Source: Gryganskiella cystojenkinii
Taxonomy: Eukaryota > Mortierellomycota > Mortierellomycetes > Mortierellales > Mortierellaceae
Length of the DNA stretch: 60,195 bases
Assembly (NCBI GenBank): GCA_015852425.1
Contig: JAAAIG010000008.1
Coordinates: 80,587-140,781, forward strand
Direction: 5' to 3'
Under the pieces are notes generated by a model, which was not told the origin of the DNA, ran no database searches, and was given only the letters and a program-made list of their open reading frames with translations. Positions 1 to 10,929 of this stretch are shown here, piece after piece. Made by a program: the position numbers and the translations under genes. Every line of letters starts with the position of its first letter. The stretch's first letter is position 1.

Positions 1-216
1 AAAAAAGGCAAAGAGGCACATAGGTGGCTTGTGACCCCAACAACAACAGTCACTACGGACGTGGATTCCAAGTGTCTATGGCTCTCAGCCCCTGTCACGG
101 CAACAGGGCACACACACATTCATTTGATCAGCTTTGCATTCAATTCTTTCTTCCGAGGGCACATCCTGTTCTAATTTCTTGTTCACCCTCCTCCTCCTAT
201 ATATACATCGTTGATA

Positions 217-639
217 ATGATCTCCATCAAACTCGCTCGCCACGGGCTCAAGAACAACCCGTTCTTCCACATTGTCGTTCTCCAGAGCAGATCCAAGCCT
301 ACTCGCAAGCCTATCGAGCAGCTCGGAACTTTTAACCCCATTCCCGACAAGGAAGGCAACAAGGCCATCTCCCTCAACTTTGAGCGCGCAAAGTACTGGA
401 TCAGTGTCGGTGCCAAGCCCTCTGATTCCGTCGCCCGTATTCTCGCCAAGGTAAGACTCAGCGGAGTCGTCATGTGCAAATTCATCATTTGGTGATGTGT
501 AGATTAACTCGTTGATCGGATTCTTTTTTTCGCTTTGTTCTAGGCCGATATCATCCCAGCACAACCAAGACCAGGCATGCCCAGCCCCAGCCCTTCGACT
601 GTCCTCAAGGAAGCCAACACCACCACTCCATCTGCATAA
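217..639 (+). CDS. MRPS16: Mitochondrial small-subunit ribosomal protein bS16m
   Basis: Two exons, 217-450 and 544-639, joined in phase 0 across a 93-nt intron (GTAAGA...TAG), give 109 residues. The N-terminus MISIKLARHG...PFFHIVV is the S16 signature: beta strand, RLARHG-type motif and a conserved proline. The block around IEQLGTFNPIPDK also fits bS16. S16 is an early-assembling rRNA-binding protein of the small subunit, and fungal genomes carry it for the mitoribosome. An in-frame TTG at 211 lies upstream, but the ATG at 217 matches the family start exactly. The C-terminal 30 residues are Pro/Ser/Thr-rich and not conserved in the bacterial core. The length is close to known mitochondrial S16 proteins. 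Family identity is clear; mitochondrial location is inferred because cytosolic eukaryotic ribosomes lack S16. Confidence 0.9.
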
Positions 640-1592
640 AACACCACTTAGACCGTCTGGAGCCACCGACAGCAACCAAAACGATCACTCCTTCCCATAT
701 CCATGTATTAAAACCCATTTTGTTCTTTTGTTTTTTATACTTTCAGTGCAACCAACCCACATGCAATCGTGCGAGCTCAGGACTTTTTGTCAGAGGTGAC
801 TATTTTTTGTTTACGGACAATGGACAAGGAACAAAAAGGACAGAGGAAGAGCAGAACGTCGAATTCTCAAAATATCGTACATTAGGAGAACGAAAAAAAG
901 ACCATCAGACGCAACAACCGTTCCTGTTCGTTTTCTGAGAATTCAAAGAGAACAGTCGGCTCTTCAGGAATGGTAAAAGGCGAGCAATTGAATCTTTCAA
1001 GGAAGAAAGTCCAGATGGATTTGAGCGCAGACATTGAGAGAGATATCAACAGAACCACCACCGCCACTCTTTCGACAAGCAAGGCGGTAGCTCTCCAACA
1101 AGCTCGGAAGGCTCACTAGATTCCCTTACAATTTTTGTTTGTACTCGACGCGCTCGGGGCTACATTTCTGCCTATTAATATTATTTGGACATGGAAAAGG
1201 ATGTCAAGTGCCAACTGGTGAAGGTAGAACTGTGCAGCAGGGTTTGCTTCCCATGTCGCAAACATCGCCCAAAAGGTAAATGATTGCCACCATTGGACAG
1301 TGGACCCTCCTCTCACCACGTTTTCAACCTTGGACCCCTCTTTTAGACTATGTCACAGCCCCCCCCCCCTTCCGTGCCTTGCAGCTGTCGTAACCACAGC
1401 AAACGACAACCGCTTGATCTTCCTTTTGGTTGGGGTGTGTTTCCTTGTGTCCACTTTTCTTTTCTTTTCTGTGTATTTAAATAGTTCGCTGCAACCCTCT
1501 CTCTCTCTTTCCATTCCTTCACGTTCTTCCTTTTCCCCCGTCACTGCTCATCAGCAACCAACCTTCGCTCCTCACCATCTCTCTCTTTTCAA
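640..1592. other. Intergenic spacer between MRPS16 and the SKT5-like gene
   Basis: No convincing gene is visible. The first half is A/T-rich with poly-A and poly-T runs that fit the 3' region of MRPS16. The last 200 bases (about 1360-1592) are strongly C/T-rich on the plus strand and run up to the next start codon, as is usual for leaders in this window. The short ORFs here have no homology that I recognise and no splice-consistent structure. Confidence 0.5.
1474..1484 (+). promoter_or_regulatory. TATA-like element of the SKT5-like gene
   Basis: The sequence TATTTAAATAG lies 109-119 bases upstream of the start codon at 1593 and is followed by a pyrimidine-rich stretch that could hold the transcription start. 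It is a variant TATA box by sequence only. Confidence 0.35.
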
Positions 1593-3732
1593 ATGGCCAC
1601 GAGTGTTTCTCCGGCCCAGTCCGCTAACGGTCAAGACCGAAGCGCGATCTCTGCTTTAAAGCTACAGCAGCAACAACAGCAACAGTTCTACAATGAGATG
1701 GCTGCGACTCAACCTCCAGGACTCTCTGCGTCCTACCCTGCGCCACCTCTACAGCACCACCACCACCACCAACAACAACAGCAGCAGCAGCAGCAAGACC
1801 TTTCCATGCTTTCAAGTGGGTCCATTCAGTCGATGCCATTGTCGGCACCAATGTCCTCCACCGCATCAGAATACCCCTCCCACCCATCACCACAACCTCA
1901 CCAGATGTATGTTCAACCTCACTCATACCCTCAACTGCAGCACCAGCACCAGCAACAGCAACAATTTGAATATGACAATCAAACTCAGCTCTGGCAGCAG
2001 CAACAGCAGCAGCAATACTATCAACAGCAGCAAGGCTACGGCGTAGAAGGATCTCCTACCGGCGGTGGTGGTCTCGTCGGTGGATACGGACCCGGTTATG
2101 GCCCCGAGGACGGCATGACCGAAGAAGAATACATGTTGATGCTTCAACAACAACAACCCCCAGTTCTTTCGCATGATCATCTCCGACCGGGTCACAAGGC
2201 CACGTTATTGTCCTATACTCAGACTCTGGAACTCTATCGACAGAATGCGAAAAAGACCAACGACCCTGAGCTCCAGTTCGAGTTTGCAGCGTTCATGATC
2301 GATGCCGGTAAAGATCAAGAGGATCCCAAGACCCGTGCCGAATTGTTTGATGAGGCCATGAAGCTGTTGAGAAAGCTAGCCACGAACGGACATGCAGAAT
2401 CACAACATTATCTCGCAGAGTGCTTCGCCTCGGGTTTTGCACGCGGCAAACCCGATTTCGATAAAGCGTTTCCTTTGTGGGTCCAAGCCTCGAAACACGG
2501 TCATCCAGATGCGGCATATAGGACTGGACGCTGCTATGATGAAGGCTTGGGGACAAGAAAGGATAATGCCAGAGCTGTTCAGTTTTACAGGTATGATGCT
2601 CGGATTACCCTCATTTATTTCTCTGTCGATTGTAGTTGATGTGGTCCTTGAATTTGGGTGAAGACAACGTGCTTATTTTTTATGGGGGGGGGGGGGGTTT
2701 TTTTGGAATCGGATTTTGGGGGGCGGTGAGAGGTTGGCTGTAAATGAGTACGTCCAAAGCGTCAATGCAGAGAGTATGACGGCATTTGTGTGGCGCGGGT
2801 CTAGGTAGAAAGGTTCGTGGGTCGCTGGACCGCTGCCTTGTGTTCTTTCTTCTTTTTTTTTTGCCATCGTTTTTTTCACGATGACTGTCCCACATTACTT
2901 TCACTGCCTCCTTGTGTTTGTTTTCTTTTCATGGGGCAGGGGTAGGTGGCGAGGATTCTTTTTTTCGATTTCTGTGTTCTGGCACTAACATTTTTTTCTC
3001 ACTCCCCCTTTTCTCGTCCTTCTATTTTATGGTTTTTGCAGGAAAGCGTCATCGGCGAATCATCCAGGAGCAATGTGGCGATTGGGTGTGGTGACTCTTT
3101 ACGGAGAACTTGGTCTTTCCGCCTCGCCTCGAGACGGTGTCAAGTGGTTGAAACGATCCGCTCAGGCAGCAACTCCAGAGTTTCCATTTGCGTTGTACGA
3201 ACTGGCGCAGCTTCACGAACGCGGGATCGAAAACATTGTCTTTGTCGATCCTGAATATTCCGTCACGTTGTATACTCAGGCCGCAGAGTTGGGACACGCG
3301 CCGTCGGCCTTCCGACTCGGTGAATGCTGGGAGTATGGTAAACTCAATGTCAAGCCGGATCCGAGACTGTCAATTCATTACTATACTTTGGCGGCCCAGG
3401 AGGAACACCCAGAGGCATGTTTCGCCCTCGCGGCCTGGTACCTTGTCGGATCGGAGGGGGTCTTGCCACAATCAGATGCAGAGGCGTACATCTGGGCAAA
3501 AAGGGCCGCGGACAAGAACCTGGCCAAGGCGTTATATGCGATGGGCTATTTCACTGAGGTTGGAATCGGGCCAAAGAAGGATCTTAACGAGGCTATCGAG
3601 TGGTATAAGCGCGCGGCGGAAGCGGGCGATAAGCGCGCAGTCCAACGGTTGGAGGGTGTACCTGTCGATGGTAACCGGAAGAGGACTCGAGGCAGCAGCA
3701 GCAACAAGGACGAGAAATGCGTGGTCATGTAG
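1593..3732 (+). CDS. SKT5: Sel1-repeat chitin synthase activator, Skt5/Chs4-like
   Basis: Exons 1593-2590 and 3042-3732 (intron 451 nt) give 562 residues. The first ~190 residues are low complexity: polyQ, a His-rich block and Gln-Tyr-rich repeats. From LSYTQTLELYRQNAKKTNDPE onward come several Sel1-type TPR repeats (for example AVQFYRKAS, AIEWYKRAAEAGD), an arrangement typical of Skt5/Chs4, which recruits and activates chitin synthase III at the bud neck or septum. The protein ends in Cys-Val-Val-Met, a CaaX box. Yeast Chs4 is known to be prenylated at such a motif, so membrane attachment by a prenyl group is likely. The splice joins AG|G to restore FYRKASSANHPGAMWRLG across a Sel1 repeat. 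The Sel1 family is broad and several Skt5 paralogs usually exist, so orthology to one yeast gene is less certain than the class. Confidence 0.85.
1660..2032 (+). repeat. CAG/CAA and CAC trinucleotide tracts coding polyQ and polyH
   Basis: Clusters of CAG/CAA codons occur near 1663-1686, 1768-1796, 1938-1962 and 1995-2033, with a CAC run near 1754-1770. They encode glutamine and histidine tracts in the N-terminal part of the Skt5-like protein. Mixed CAG/CAA use suggests selection on the protein rather than recent slippage alone. Confidence 0.85.
2684..2704. repeat. G14-T7 homopolymer tract inside the SKT5 intron
   Basis: Fourteen consecutive G followed by seven T lie within the 451-nt intron of the Skt5-like gene. 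It is a likely slippage and sequencing-error hot spot. No coding role. Confidence 0.8.
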
Positions 3733-4056
3733 ATACTCGCTCAACCTTACCTTCTTTACCTTATCTTTACCCTATCAAAGTCTCGATCTATACCATATTT
3801 ATTCTCGTCTTTTACCCATTCTAATTTTCAGTAGATAAACCATACAGCCATCTCTTCCTTCACGATTTAAAAAGTGGCGATGTTTAGCTTTCAGCTTTTT
3901 TATTTTCTAAAAAACGAAAGATGATAATGGACTGAATGGATGACAGGGCGTCGTGGTAATAGAAGTGAAATAGAAATGAAAAAAATGCTATTGTACAGTA
4001 CAAAGAATGGTGTTGTGTATGGGGTAGGGTTCTCTTGACAGGAACAAAAAATAAGC
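3733..4056. other. Convergent 3' spacer
   Basis: 324 bases between the ends of the SKT5-like gene (+) and SDA1 (-). A/T-rich with T-runs and A-runs suitable for poly(A) sites of both genes. I see no further gene. Confidence 0.5.
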
Positions 4057-6507
4057 TTAATGCTTCATCATCTTTTGCTTCTTGATGTGGGCGTGCAAAG
4101 CGACCTGCTTCTCTCTCAAACTCATCTTCTTCTTCTCGCGGACCTCGCGCTTGTGAGCAATCATCATAAAGTTCTTGCCCTTGGACTTCTCCTTGTTGGT
4201 GGACGATCCACGTTCGGTTGATCCCTTGCGCGATCCAAACTTTTCACGACCCTCACGTCCGTTCTTGATCGACTCCATACGCTCGGCATAGTCCTGCTTG
4301 GCCTTCTTGCGGGGTCCGATAATGGAGCCGATCGAGACCTCTCCCTCGGCCTGTGCTTCGGCATCCGCAGGGTTGGGACGCTTACCGGATCCAGCACGAG
4401 TCGGGTTCAACTTTTGATCCGCCTGGCGTTGCAACTTCAGAGCCTCGATTTTGGCGAAATCAGCAGGTGTCAAGATCTTGGTCGTTGCCAACAACTGAGC
4501 GGCTGCCAATTTCTCCTTGCGCTCGGCCGCCAATTGGAGACGCTTAGCCTTGGTCTCCTCATCCTCCTCCTTGACAACGTCCTCCTCATCCTTGGGCAAG
4601 AGACCCTTCTTGCGAAGACGACGTTCCTTGTTGACGGAGAGACGCTTGGTCTTGGGCTTCTTGTTACCGTCCTCATCCTCAGATCCTGAATCGTCGTCAT
4701 CCGACAATTTGATGTTCAAGTCAGCCTCATCATCCGAGACATTGATCCAACCACCAGTCTCAGCATCCTCTTCATCCTCAGAGGCCTCCTCCCACTCGTC
4801 CCAGTTGTCCTCGCCACCTTCCTCATCGGGGTTTTCGGCCAGGAGCTGAAGACCCTCAAGGTCACCATCGTTGTTGCTCTCGCCATACTTGGAGGGCTGC
4901 ATGTCGCGCATACCCATGGCAGCGACACGACCACGGTCCTTCTTCTTGAGCAACTCGGGGTTGATCTCACGGAAGAGACCGATCAAGGAACGAGAGGCCA
5001 TCATCACACCCTTGTCGCGATGGTTCTTGTAATCGGTGAGATCGTGCAACAAGGTCGCCTCCATAGCCAATGGGCAACGCGAGACAATCTCACGGATACC
5101 GTTCAATCCTGCGGCCATGACCTCGGCGGCACAATGCTCAGTCACAAAGTTGTTGGCAAGGGTCTGGATGACAGGCTCGATGACATCTGGTGGGATCAGA
5201 TCATGCGAGGCCTGAGCAGTGATCGCAATGATCTGGGTGACATCCTTTTGAGTTGGTTGGAGACGCTTCTGGAGGTAAGGGTAAAACGCCAAAACGGTCA
5301 ACTTGTGAACACCAATGATACGGGAGATCAAGTTCATCAGCATCAACTGGACCTCATGACGTTCACGCGATCCTGCCAAGTGAGTGTACAGTTTCTCCGT
5401 GAATCCCTGAGGGTCGTTCAAGAGATGCAATGCCGAAAAGTTGAAGGTCTCGGCCTTTTTCTTGGAACGTTGTTTCTTCTTCAAGGTCGCGACCATCTTG
5501 TCCATCTGTTTGGCCTTGGATTTGGTTTTTTTGCTGACGTTTTGTTTGTGCTGCATGGCCTTAATGTCGGGTAATTCGTCCTCATCCTCAGAGTCGCCCT
5601 CGTCCTCGTTGTTGCCGAGGAAGAACTGCAAAGCTGTGACCATGATCTTGGTGACGGGTGAGAAACAGGCATGGGCGATAACGTTGACAGTCTTGGCATC
5701 GTTCCTATAACATTCAAAAGCACTCGCATGATAAGTCCTATTGTTCTCTTTTGCTTCCCAAAAGAATTTATCAGTTACAATCAAAAAAACGTACCAAATG
5801 TTCTTGCGGTATAACTCAATGCAGACGTCCAAACTACGCTTGGCAGCGATAGCGTTCTCACTTCCAGTTCCAGCAGCGCCCTCAGCCGAGGTCAACATTG
5901 TGTACATGAATCCCTGAAGCGTCTTGTTCATTTTGTTGTTCTTGGCCTTTTGGTTGCTGGTCTTGATGTCGTTGACGATATGGTTGTAAAGGATATCACG
6001 GAGGACCTTGTCTCTGCAGCGGAAGAGTGTAAAGAACAGCGAGAGCAAAGCCGTTGAGGAGATCATCTCACGGTTGCGCAACAAGACCAGGGCCGAGACC
6101 ATGGTACGACGGAGTTCAGCATTGAGGATCTGGTAGTGCTTGGACAAGAGGGCAATGATATGGTCCGGGAATTCCTTTGTTTCCTCGGGGTAACAGGGCG
6201 AGACCTGTTCATTATATACATGGAAAAGCAAATATCATTTGGTCAGGACATTCGATCTACTAGTTCTCAAGCAACAATGTAAAGAGAAAACAGGGATGAT
6301 GGGTCTAACCTGAGCAATAAAGTTGATCAAATCCTGAAAGTCGGTTGAGAGTTCCTCGGGCTTGAGCTCAAAGATGGCCCTGGAGGACTCAAAGTGACGC
6401 AGTTGCTGAAGGAACTCTTCCTTGTACGAGAGAGGGTCACGCTTGATGAGGTTCTGCAACTGAGGAATGTTGGTTGGCAGCAATGCTGCCCTGTTTCTCT
6501 TTCCCAT
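4057..6507 (-). CDS. SDA1: SDA1, 60S ribosome biogenesis factor
   Basis: Three exons read on the minus strand (6507-6310, 6204-5795, 5704-4057) give 751 residues. The N-terminus [20 protein letters not shown] followed by LIKRDP and the later block [20 protein letters not shown], which is only restored by splicing, are hallmark SDA1 sequences. The N-terminal half forms the helical NUC130/3NT-SDA1 region. The C-terminal half has acidic stretches (residues from [18 protein letters not shown]) and a Lys/Arg-rich tail that suits nucleolar import. SDA1 is needed for pre-60S maturation and export in yeast. The start at 6507 is preferred over an upstream in-frame ATG because it matches the family start. 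The second intron is 90 nt, a multiple of three with no in-frame stop, so retention would add 30 residues rather than truncate. Length agrees with yeast and human SDA1. Confidence 0.93.
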
Positions 6508-6615
6508 GACGATGTGAAAAGAAGAGATGGAAGGGGGACAGGGGAGGGGGGAGAGGAATGATGGACAAAGAGACAAATGAAAAAAGAGTCAATTTGTCAA
6601 TGCTCCTCGAAGAAG

Positions 6616-6640
6616 AAAAAAAAAAAAAAAAAAAAAAAAA
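6616..6640. repeat. Poly(A) tract, 25 nt
   Basis: Twenty-five consecutive A on the plus strand, about 110 bases upstream of the SDA1 start (T-run on the SDA1 strand). Poly(dA:dT) tracts of this kind often keep promoters nucleosome-poor; that role is inferred from position only. Confidence 0.6.
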
Positions 6641-6734
6641 TCAAAACAAACCCTTTCAAAAGGCAGTCACTCAGTGATTTGAGTTATTTATTTTCGTTTA
6701 TTTTTTGGGTTGTTCGGGGCAAAGAGTAAGAAAA

Positions 6735-7542
6735 CTACGGCAACTCTTTCACGTTGCTACTTTGCTGTTCCGCTGGATGCTGTCCCTGCAGTGCCTCTTG
6801 CTGCTGTTGCCCTAGATCTTCATTCTGTTTGTCAATTTGCTCGTAAAACCTAAAACCAGCACGTCTGAAAACTCCTCTGGACACGCGACTGATGTTTTGT
6901 GAAGAAAACATGCACTCCTCTGGATCCTCGACCTGCAACCAGAATTCTCTGAACGCGACCGCATAAAGGATTGAACAGGTGAAATTGAGCGCGCCAAACC
7001 CAAGGGCCACAAGACTTGAAATACGATCAACATAAAATACAGAGCTGCAAATCGGATGACCTGTCGACTCTTTATGTTGAAAGTCATGAGCGTAGGAAGG
7101 AAACCAAACGCCACCATGAATACGAATACTATGTGTACGTGAGAGAGTGAGAAGGAAGGAAGGATTACAAGACTGGCTTTGCAATAAAAAGAAGGTCTTA
7201 CTAGGATGCTCTTGGAAATAAATTGCCGCCGCCATGAGAAGTGGCTGTAAAAGAAAAACTAGGTCTTGAAGAATGGCGAACAAGAGCCACGCTTCGAAGG
7301 TTCTCTCAGGCAGAGGCATTCTACCCGCGACGGAGTACGGGGAGGAGGATGTGATATTTTTTTTTGCTATTTTTGTTTGACAAGAAAAGAAGCGGCTGGC
7401 TCGATTGTTATATGTGTTTTTAGCCTTGGTTCTTCATTTCCGTTGGCTTCCAGTACTCAACACTTGACCCTTCTTCTTCCCTCGCCCCAAGAGCTTTAGT
7501 CTGACAGCATGTCAGCATGTAGAACTAAGTATTGACGCCTTA

Positions 7543-7583
<41 letters not shown>

Positions 7584-8161
7584 CACAGCCCGATACTCAT
7601 TGATCTGAGACCCATTTTCGACAACGCACAAAAACTAGAAGAGAAGGCAGAGGAGAACGTAGGAGGACAGGGATGAATGGAATAGCCAATAGCACAGGGA
7701 AAACCCCCCAGAAGATGAAAACCCGCTGTTCGTGGCTTCTTTTTTGCATGCTTGTAGCTACCTTGGCTTGCGCTATCGTTGACAGCGACCGCAATGATTT
7801 GTGCCAGAGGCCAGATTGTAGCTAGAAGAAGGGCGCACTTTGGCCACTCTTCTTTCCATCCTGCGGAAGAGTGTAGACTGTGTTCTGAGGAGGAGGAGGA
7901 GTTGGAGGAGGCTGCCATTTTTACAAGGGATTGTAGCGGTAATTGGACAAACACAAGAAAAAGCGGAAACCAAAAAATGGTAGTTTTGCACGACGCAAAA
8001 AGTTCGTTGAAAAGACAGTACGACCGACTGATCTTGCTCTCGCATGGAACCTCGACATGGACTGAAAATGCCAAGAACGCAGCCATATAGAGGATCATGT
8101 AGGTGACCTTGATCGGGTTAAAACCAAGAATTTCGAATACTGCAGGACACGACATTGTCAT
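6735..8161 (-). CDS. Predicted multi-pass membrane protein, exon structure unresolved
   Basis: Several minus-strand segments encode strongly hydrophobic helices. One is near 8161-7930 (starting MTMSCPAVFEILGFNP, then ILYMAAFLAF and FWFPLFLVFVQLPL). Another is near 7740-7620 (VFIFWGVFPVLLAIPFIPV). Near 7319-7200 lies a further one (LLFAILQDLVFLLQPLLMA), and near 7120-6930 there are two overlapping frames. A likely intron (GTAAGA...CACATAG, 73 nt, about 7203-7131) shifts frame. The C-terminus after the last helix is hydrophilic and Gln-rich, ending at 6735 with SSNVKELP. I could not connect all segments in one frame, and a (CT)n tract near 7551-7580 falls in a presumed intron. It may be one 6-7 helix protein, two genes, or a damaged gene. 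I do not recognise the family. Both ends are approximate: the true start could lie upstream to about 8310. Confidence 0.4.
7551..7580. repeat. (CT)15 microsatellite
   Basis: A perfect CT dinucleotide run preceded by eight C, lying in non-coding sequence between hydrophobic segments of the minus-strand membrane protein. In one frame it reads as an Arg-Glu repeat, which I regard as spurious. Confidence 0.9.
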
Positions 8162-8406
8162 CGCTGCGAACCAGATGGTCTGAGATGCTCTTTGACCAGG
8201 GCTATGAGTGTTGGCTGAAAGGCTAGGCCTCCAACTTTTCCAAGCATTGCATAAAACACCATCAGTCTCGGGTAACAAGATCGATGAGAAAGATTACAGA
8301 ATAAGTGTAGACATTTTTGTGTTGTGTTGATGAATGAAAACTAGGAAAGTACAGTGGAAGAGGAAGGAAAGCGGAAGCGGGAAGGAAGCAGAAGACCACT
8401 TTCTGT

Positions 8407-8430
8407 GCCACCTTGTCCCTTTTTGGTGGC
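8407..8430. promoter_or_regulatory. Inverted pair of GGTGGC cores in the DDI1 promoter
   Basis: GCCACC at 8407-8412 and GGTGGC at 8425-8430 lie about 260 bases upstream of the DDI1 start codon. They resemble the first six bases of the yeast proteasome-associated control element GGTGGCAAA bound by Rpn4, but the last three bases differ. The rest of the 8162-8684 spacer shows no other gene; its final 100 bases are C/T-rich leader. Confidence 0.25.
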
Positions 8431-8684
8431 GTCGAATTTGACTCTTTTTTTGACAGTCACCTCAGGAACAGAGGGACCAAAGAGCACGCTCCACATCCTC
8501 GCTGCGGACGGACGGCGGACCGCGTGTGGTTCAGTTGTCTTTTTTGTTCCATTGATGTTCCATTTGTACACTTCTCTTCTACACTTCTGACTCCCCCCCC
8601 CCTTTCTTTTCCATCCCTTCATTCATTCTGTCGCTTGCTAAACACTCTTAATCCTCAGCACTCTCACTCAAACGCAAGTAACCA

Positions 8685-10681
8685 ATGCGTGTATCCATTC
8701 TCACCGAGAGCGGTGATATCCACACCATCGAGGTCGACTCGCAAATGGAACTCGAGAACATCAAGGCTCTGCTCGAAGCTGACGTAAAGTGGTCAAATTC
8801 ATTCCGGAGACATGTCCTTTTTTTTCTACTTCTTCTTTTCACTTTGCGAAGAGATGAATGGACAATGCCCATCCATCTATGGTCCATGCTAATCGTTTAT
8901 TCATTCTCCTTTCCTCCCATGAAAAACACAGTGCAATATCCCCGTTGACGACCAGATGCTGTTCCATAACGAAGTTGAGCTTCAGGATCCCAAATCAACA
9001 CTGGAGAACAACAAGGTGGCACCAGATGATATCCTGACCTTGCGCAGACGTGTCAAGAAACAGAGGACCCAGATCGCGACCATCGGAGGTGGTGCATCCT
9101 CCGCTGGCTCAGCGCATCCAGGTCAGATTGCTCAAGGCGGTGGTGACCCCCACAATGCAGAACAGATCAGGCAACACATTCTCAGCAACCCTGCGACACT
9201 CCGTCAACTCCAAGAGGTAACAGAGAAGAAAATAAATGCCAAGGCGTGTGTGTGTATGTGTGTGTGTGTGTGGAGGGAGGGGGGTTACTGGAGTGAGGCC
9301 AAGGTGTGTGGATCAATTTCATGAATTCAAAAAGACTTACGTGTACTTTTGGTCAATTTTAGACGCAACCAGAGCTTGCGGATGCTGCTGTGAACAACCC
9401 AAATCGCTTCCATGAGCTTGTTCGCGAACTGGAAGTTCAGAGACGAAGTGCCGAGATGACTCGTATGCAACAAATTGTAAGCATATCTCTTTTGCCTTTG
9501 TTCAAGTTTTTGTCTCTGGCTTGGTTTACAATGATTGAGAAGCGACTTCATATCTACGTGCCAACCATTTTTTTTCCAAATTCATTTGCCTTGCCTCATT
9601 TAGGAACAACTTAACTCCGATCCATTTGATATGGAGGCACAAGCAAAGATTGAGGAGGCTATTCGTCTCGAGAACGTGGCTGCCAACATGGAAGCTGCAA
9701 TGGAACACAACCCAGAGTCCTTTGGACGCGTGACGATGCTCTACATCGATGCAGAGGTTAATGGACACCCTGTTAAGGCCTTTGTCGATTCCGGGGCTCA
9801 GGCTACCATCAGTATGTGGACTGAAGAAGAATCGAAAAGTCAAAGTCCTTCGTTGGAAGAAACTAATCCTTTCATTAACAATCTAAAACTTCGTGGTATT
9901 AGTGAGTCCCGAGTGCGCGGAGGCATGTGGGATCATGCGCCTAGTTGACAAGAGATTCGCGGGTATTGCCCGAGGTGTGGGTGTGGCCAAGATCTTGGGA
10001 CGAGTTCACAGCGCGCAGATCCGAGTTGGCAAGGAGCTCTTCCTGGCTTGTTCCTTTACGATCATGGAGGGAAAGGGCGTCGATCTTTTGTTTGGACTCG
10101 ACATGCTGAAGCGTCATCAGGCCAGTATCGACTTGCGCAAGGATGCGTTGATCATTAACGGACACGAGATCCGGTTCTTGTCTGAGCATGAGTTGCCCAA
10201 CAGTGCCAAAGATAACCCAGAGTTGACACCCGAGGAACTGGCGTCGATCGGTGGCACACCAAATACTGACAAAGATAAGGAGATGACAACTTCGTCGTCA
10301 TCTTCGAGCAACCCCGCCTCTACAGCAGCGGCAGCTTCTTCATCTTCGCCAGCACTCCCACCAGCAGCACCTCGTCCAACCATCGTGGCAGCGCCTGCAC
10401 CGGTTGCGCCAGCAGCCCAGAGTACCCCAGCAGTGGCACCAGCTGGTAAAGTGGATTGAAAGCATGCCGAGTTTATATTGTTTTTTTCGAAATCCTTGTT
10501 TCGTGACTGTCGGCTAACGGCGGCTCTCCATATCTTGATCTCCTTGCATGATGTAGCTGCTGCTTACCCTGAAGCGGATATCCAAAACTTGATGGGCTTG
10601 GGTGCTTCACGGCAAGAAGTCATTGCAGCTCTGGACGCCGCTGGAGGCAATATTGACTTTGCAGCCAGCTTTTTGTTTTAA
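8685..10681 (+). CDS. DDI1: DDI1, ubiquitin-binding aspartic protease and proteasome shuttle
   Basis: Six exons (8685-8783, 8932-9216, 9363-9476, 9604-9811, 9903-10445, 10557-10681) give 457 residues. Domains in order: a ubiquitin-like domain (about 1-72), the Ddi1 helical region (about 130-200), a retroviral-type aspartic protease domain with catalytic Asp-Ser-Gly at 228-230 ([20 protein letters not shown] after splicing), a Ser/Ala/Pro linker, and a C-terminal UBA of about 42 residues ([20 protein letters not shown]). Ddi1 delivers and cleaves heavily ubiquitinated substrates and, in animals, activates Nrf1. The phase fits at every junction, including ATC A|TG AGT across the fourth intron. 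If the last intron (10446-10556) is retained, translation stops at 10459 and the protein loses its UBA. Length is close to yeast Ddi1 (428 residues). Confidence 0.95.
9245..9272. repeat. (GT)n microsatellite in a DDI1 intron
   Basis: A GT dinucleotide run with one interruption inside the second DDI1 intron, followed by a short G-rich stretch. Non-coding. Confidence 0.85.
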
Positions 10682-10929
10682 ACAAGAACCAAGTCATAGC
10701 TCGATTCATGCAGGACCATAGAAAAACCTGGGCAACTCTCAACAAAGACGAAAACATAACCCCGAATCGTACATTTTGCTTCGAGTTCATTATCATAGAT
10801 GAACACAACGGTTGATTTTTATTGCAAGAGCAAAGGGATGTTGTAGCAGGGTGTTACAGCAAAGAAAAAAAAAGTAATGTTATGTACAGGGAGGTGAGAT
10901 CAGAGGCGCGATTGCAAAAGTTGCGTCTC

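Noticed and set aside
85..675. 196-codon minus-strand frame overlapping MRPS16
   Set aside because: Antisense to both MRPS16 exons and its intron; no domain, whereas the plus strand gives a clear bS16 protein.
5020..5574. 184-codon plus-strand frame inside SDA1
   Set aside because: Antisense shadow of the well-supported SDA1 exon; no recognisable protein sequence.
7496..7700. Arg-Glu repeat protein fragment on the minus strand
   Set aside because: Produced by translating the CT microsatellite; flanked by non-coding sequence.
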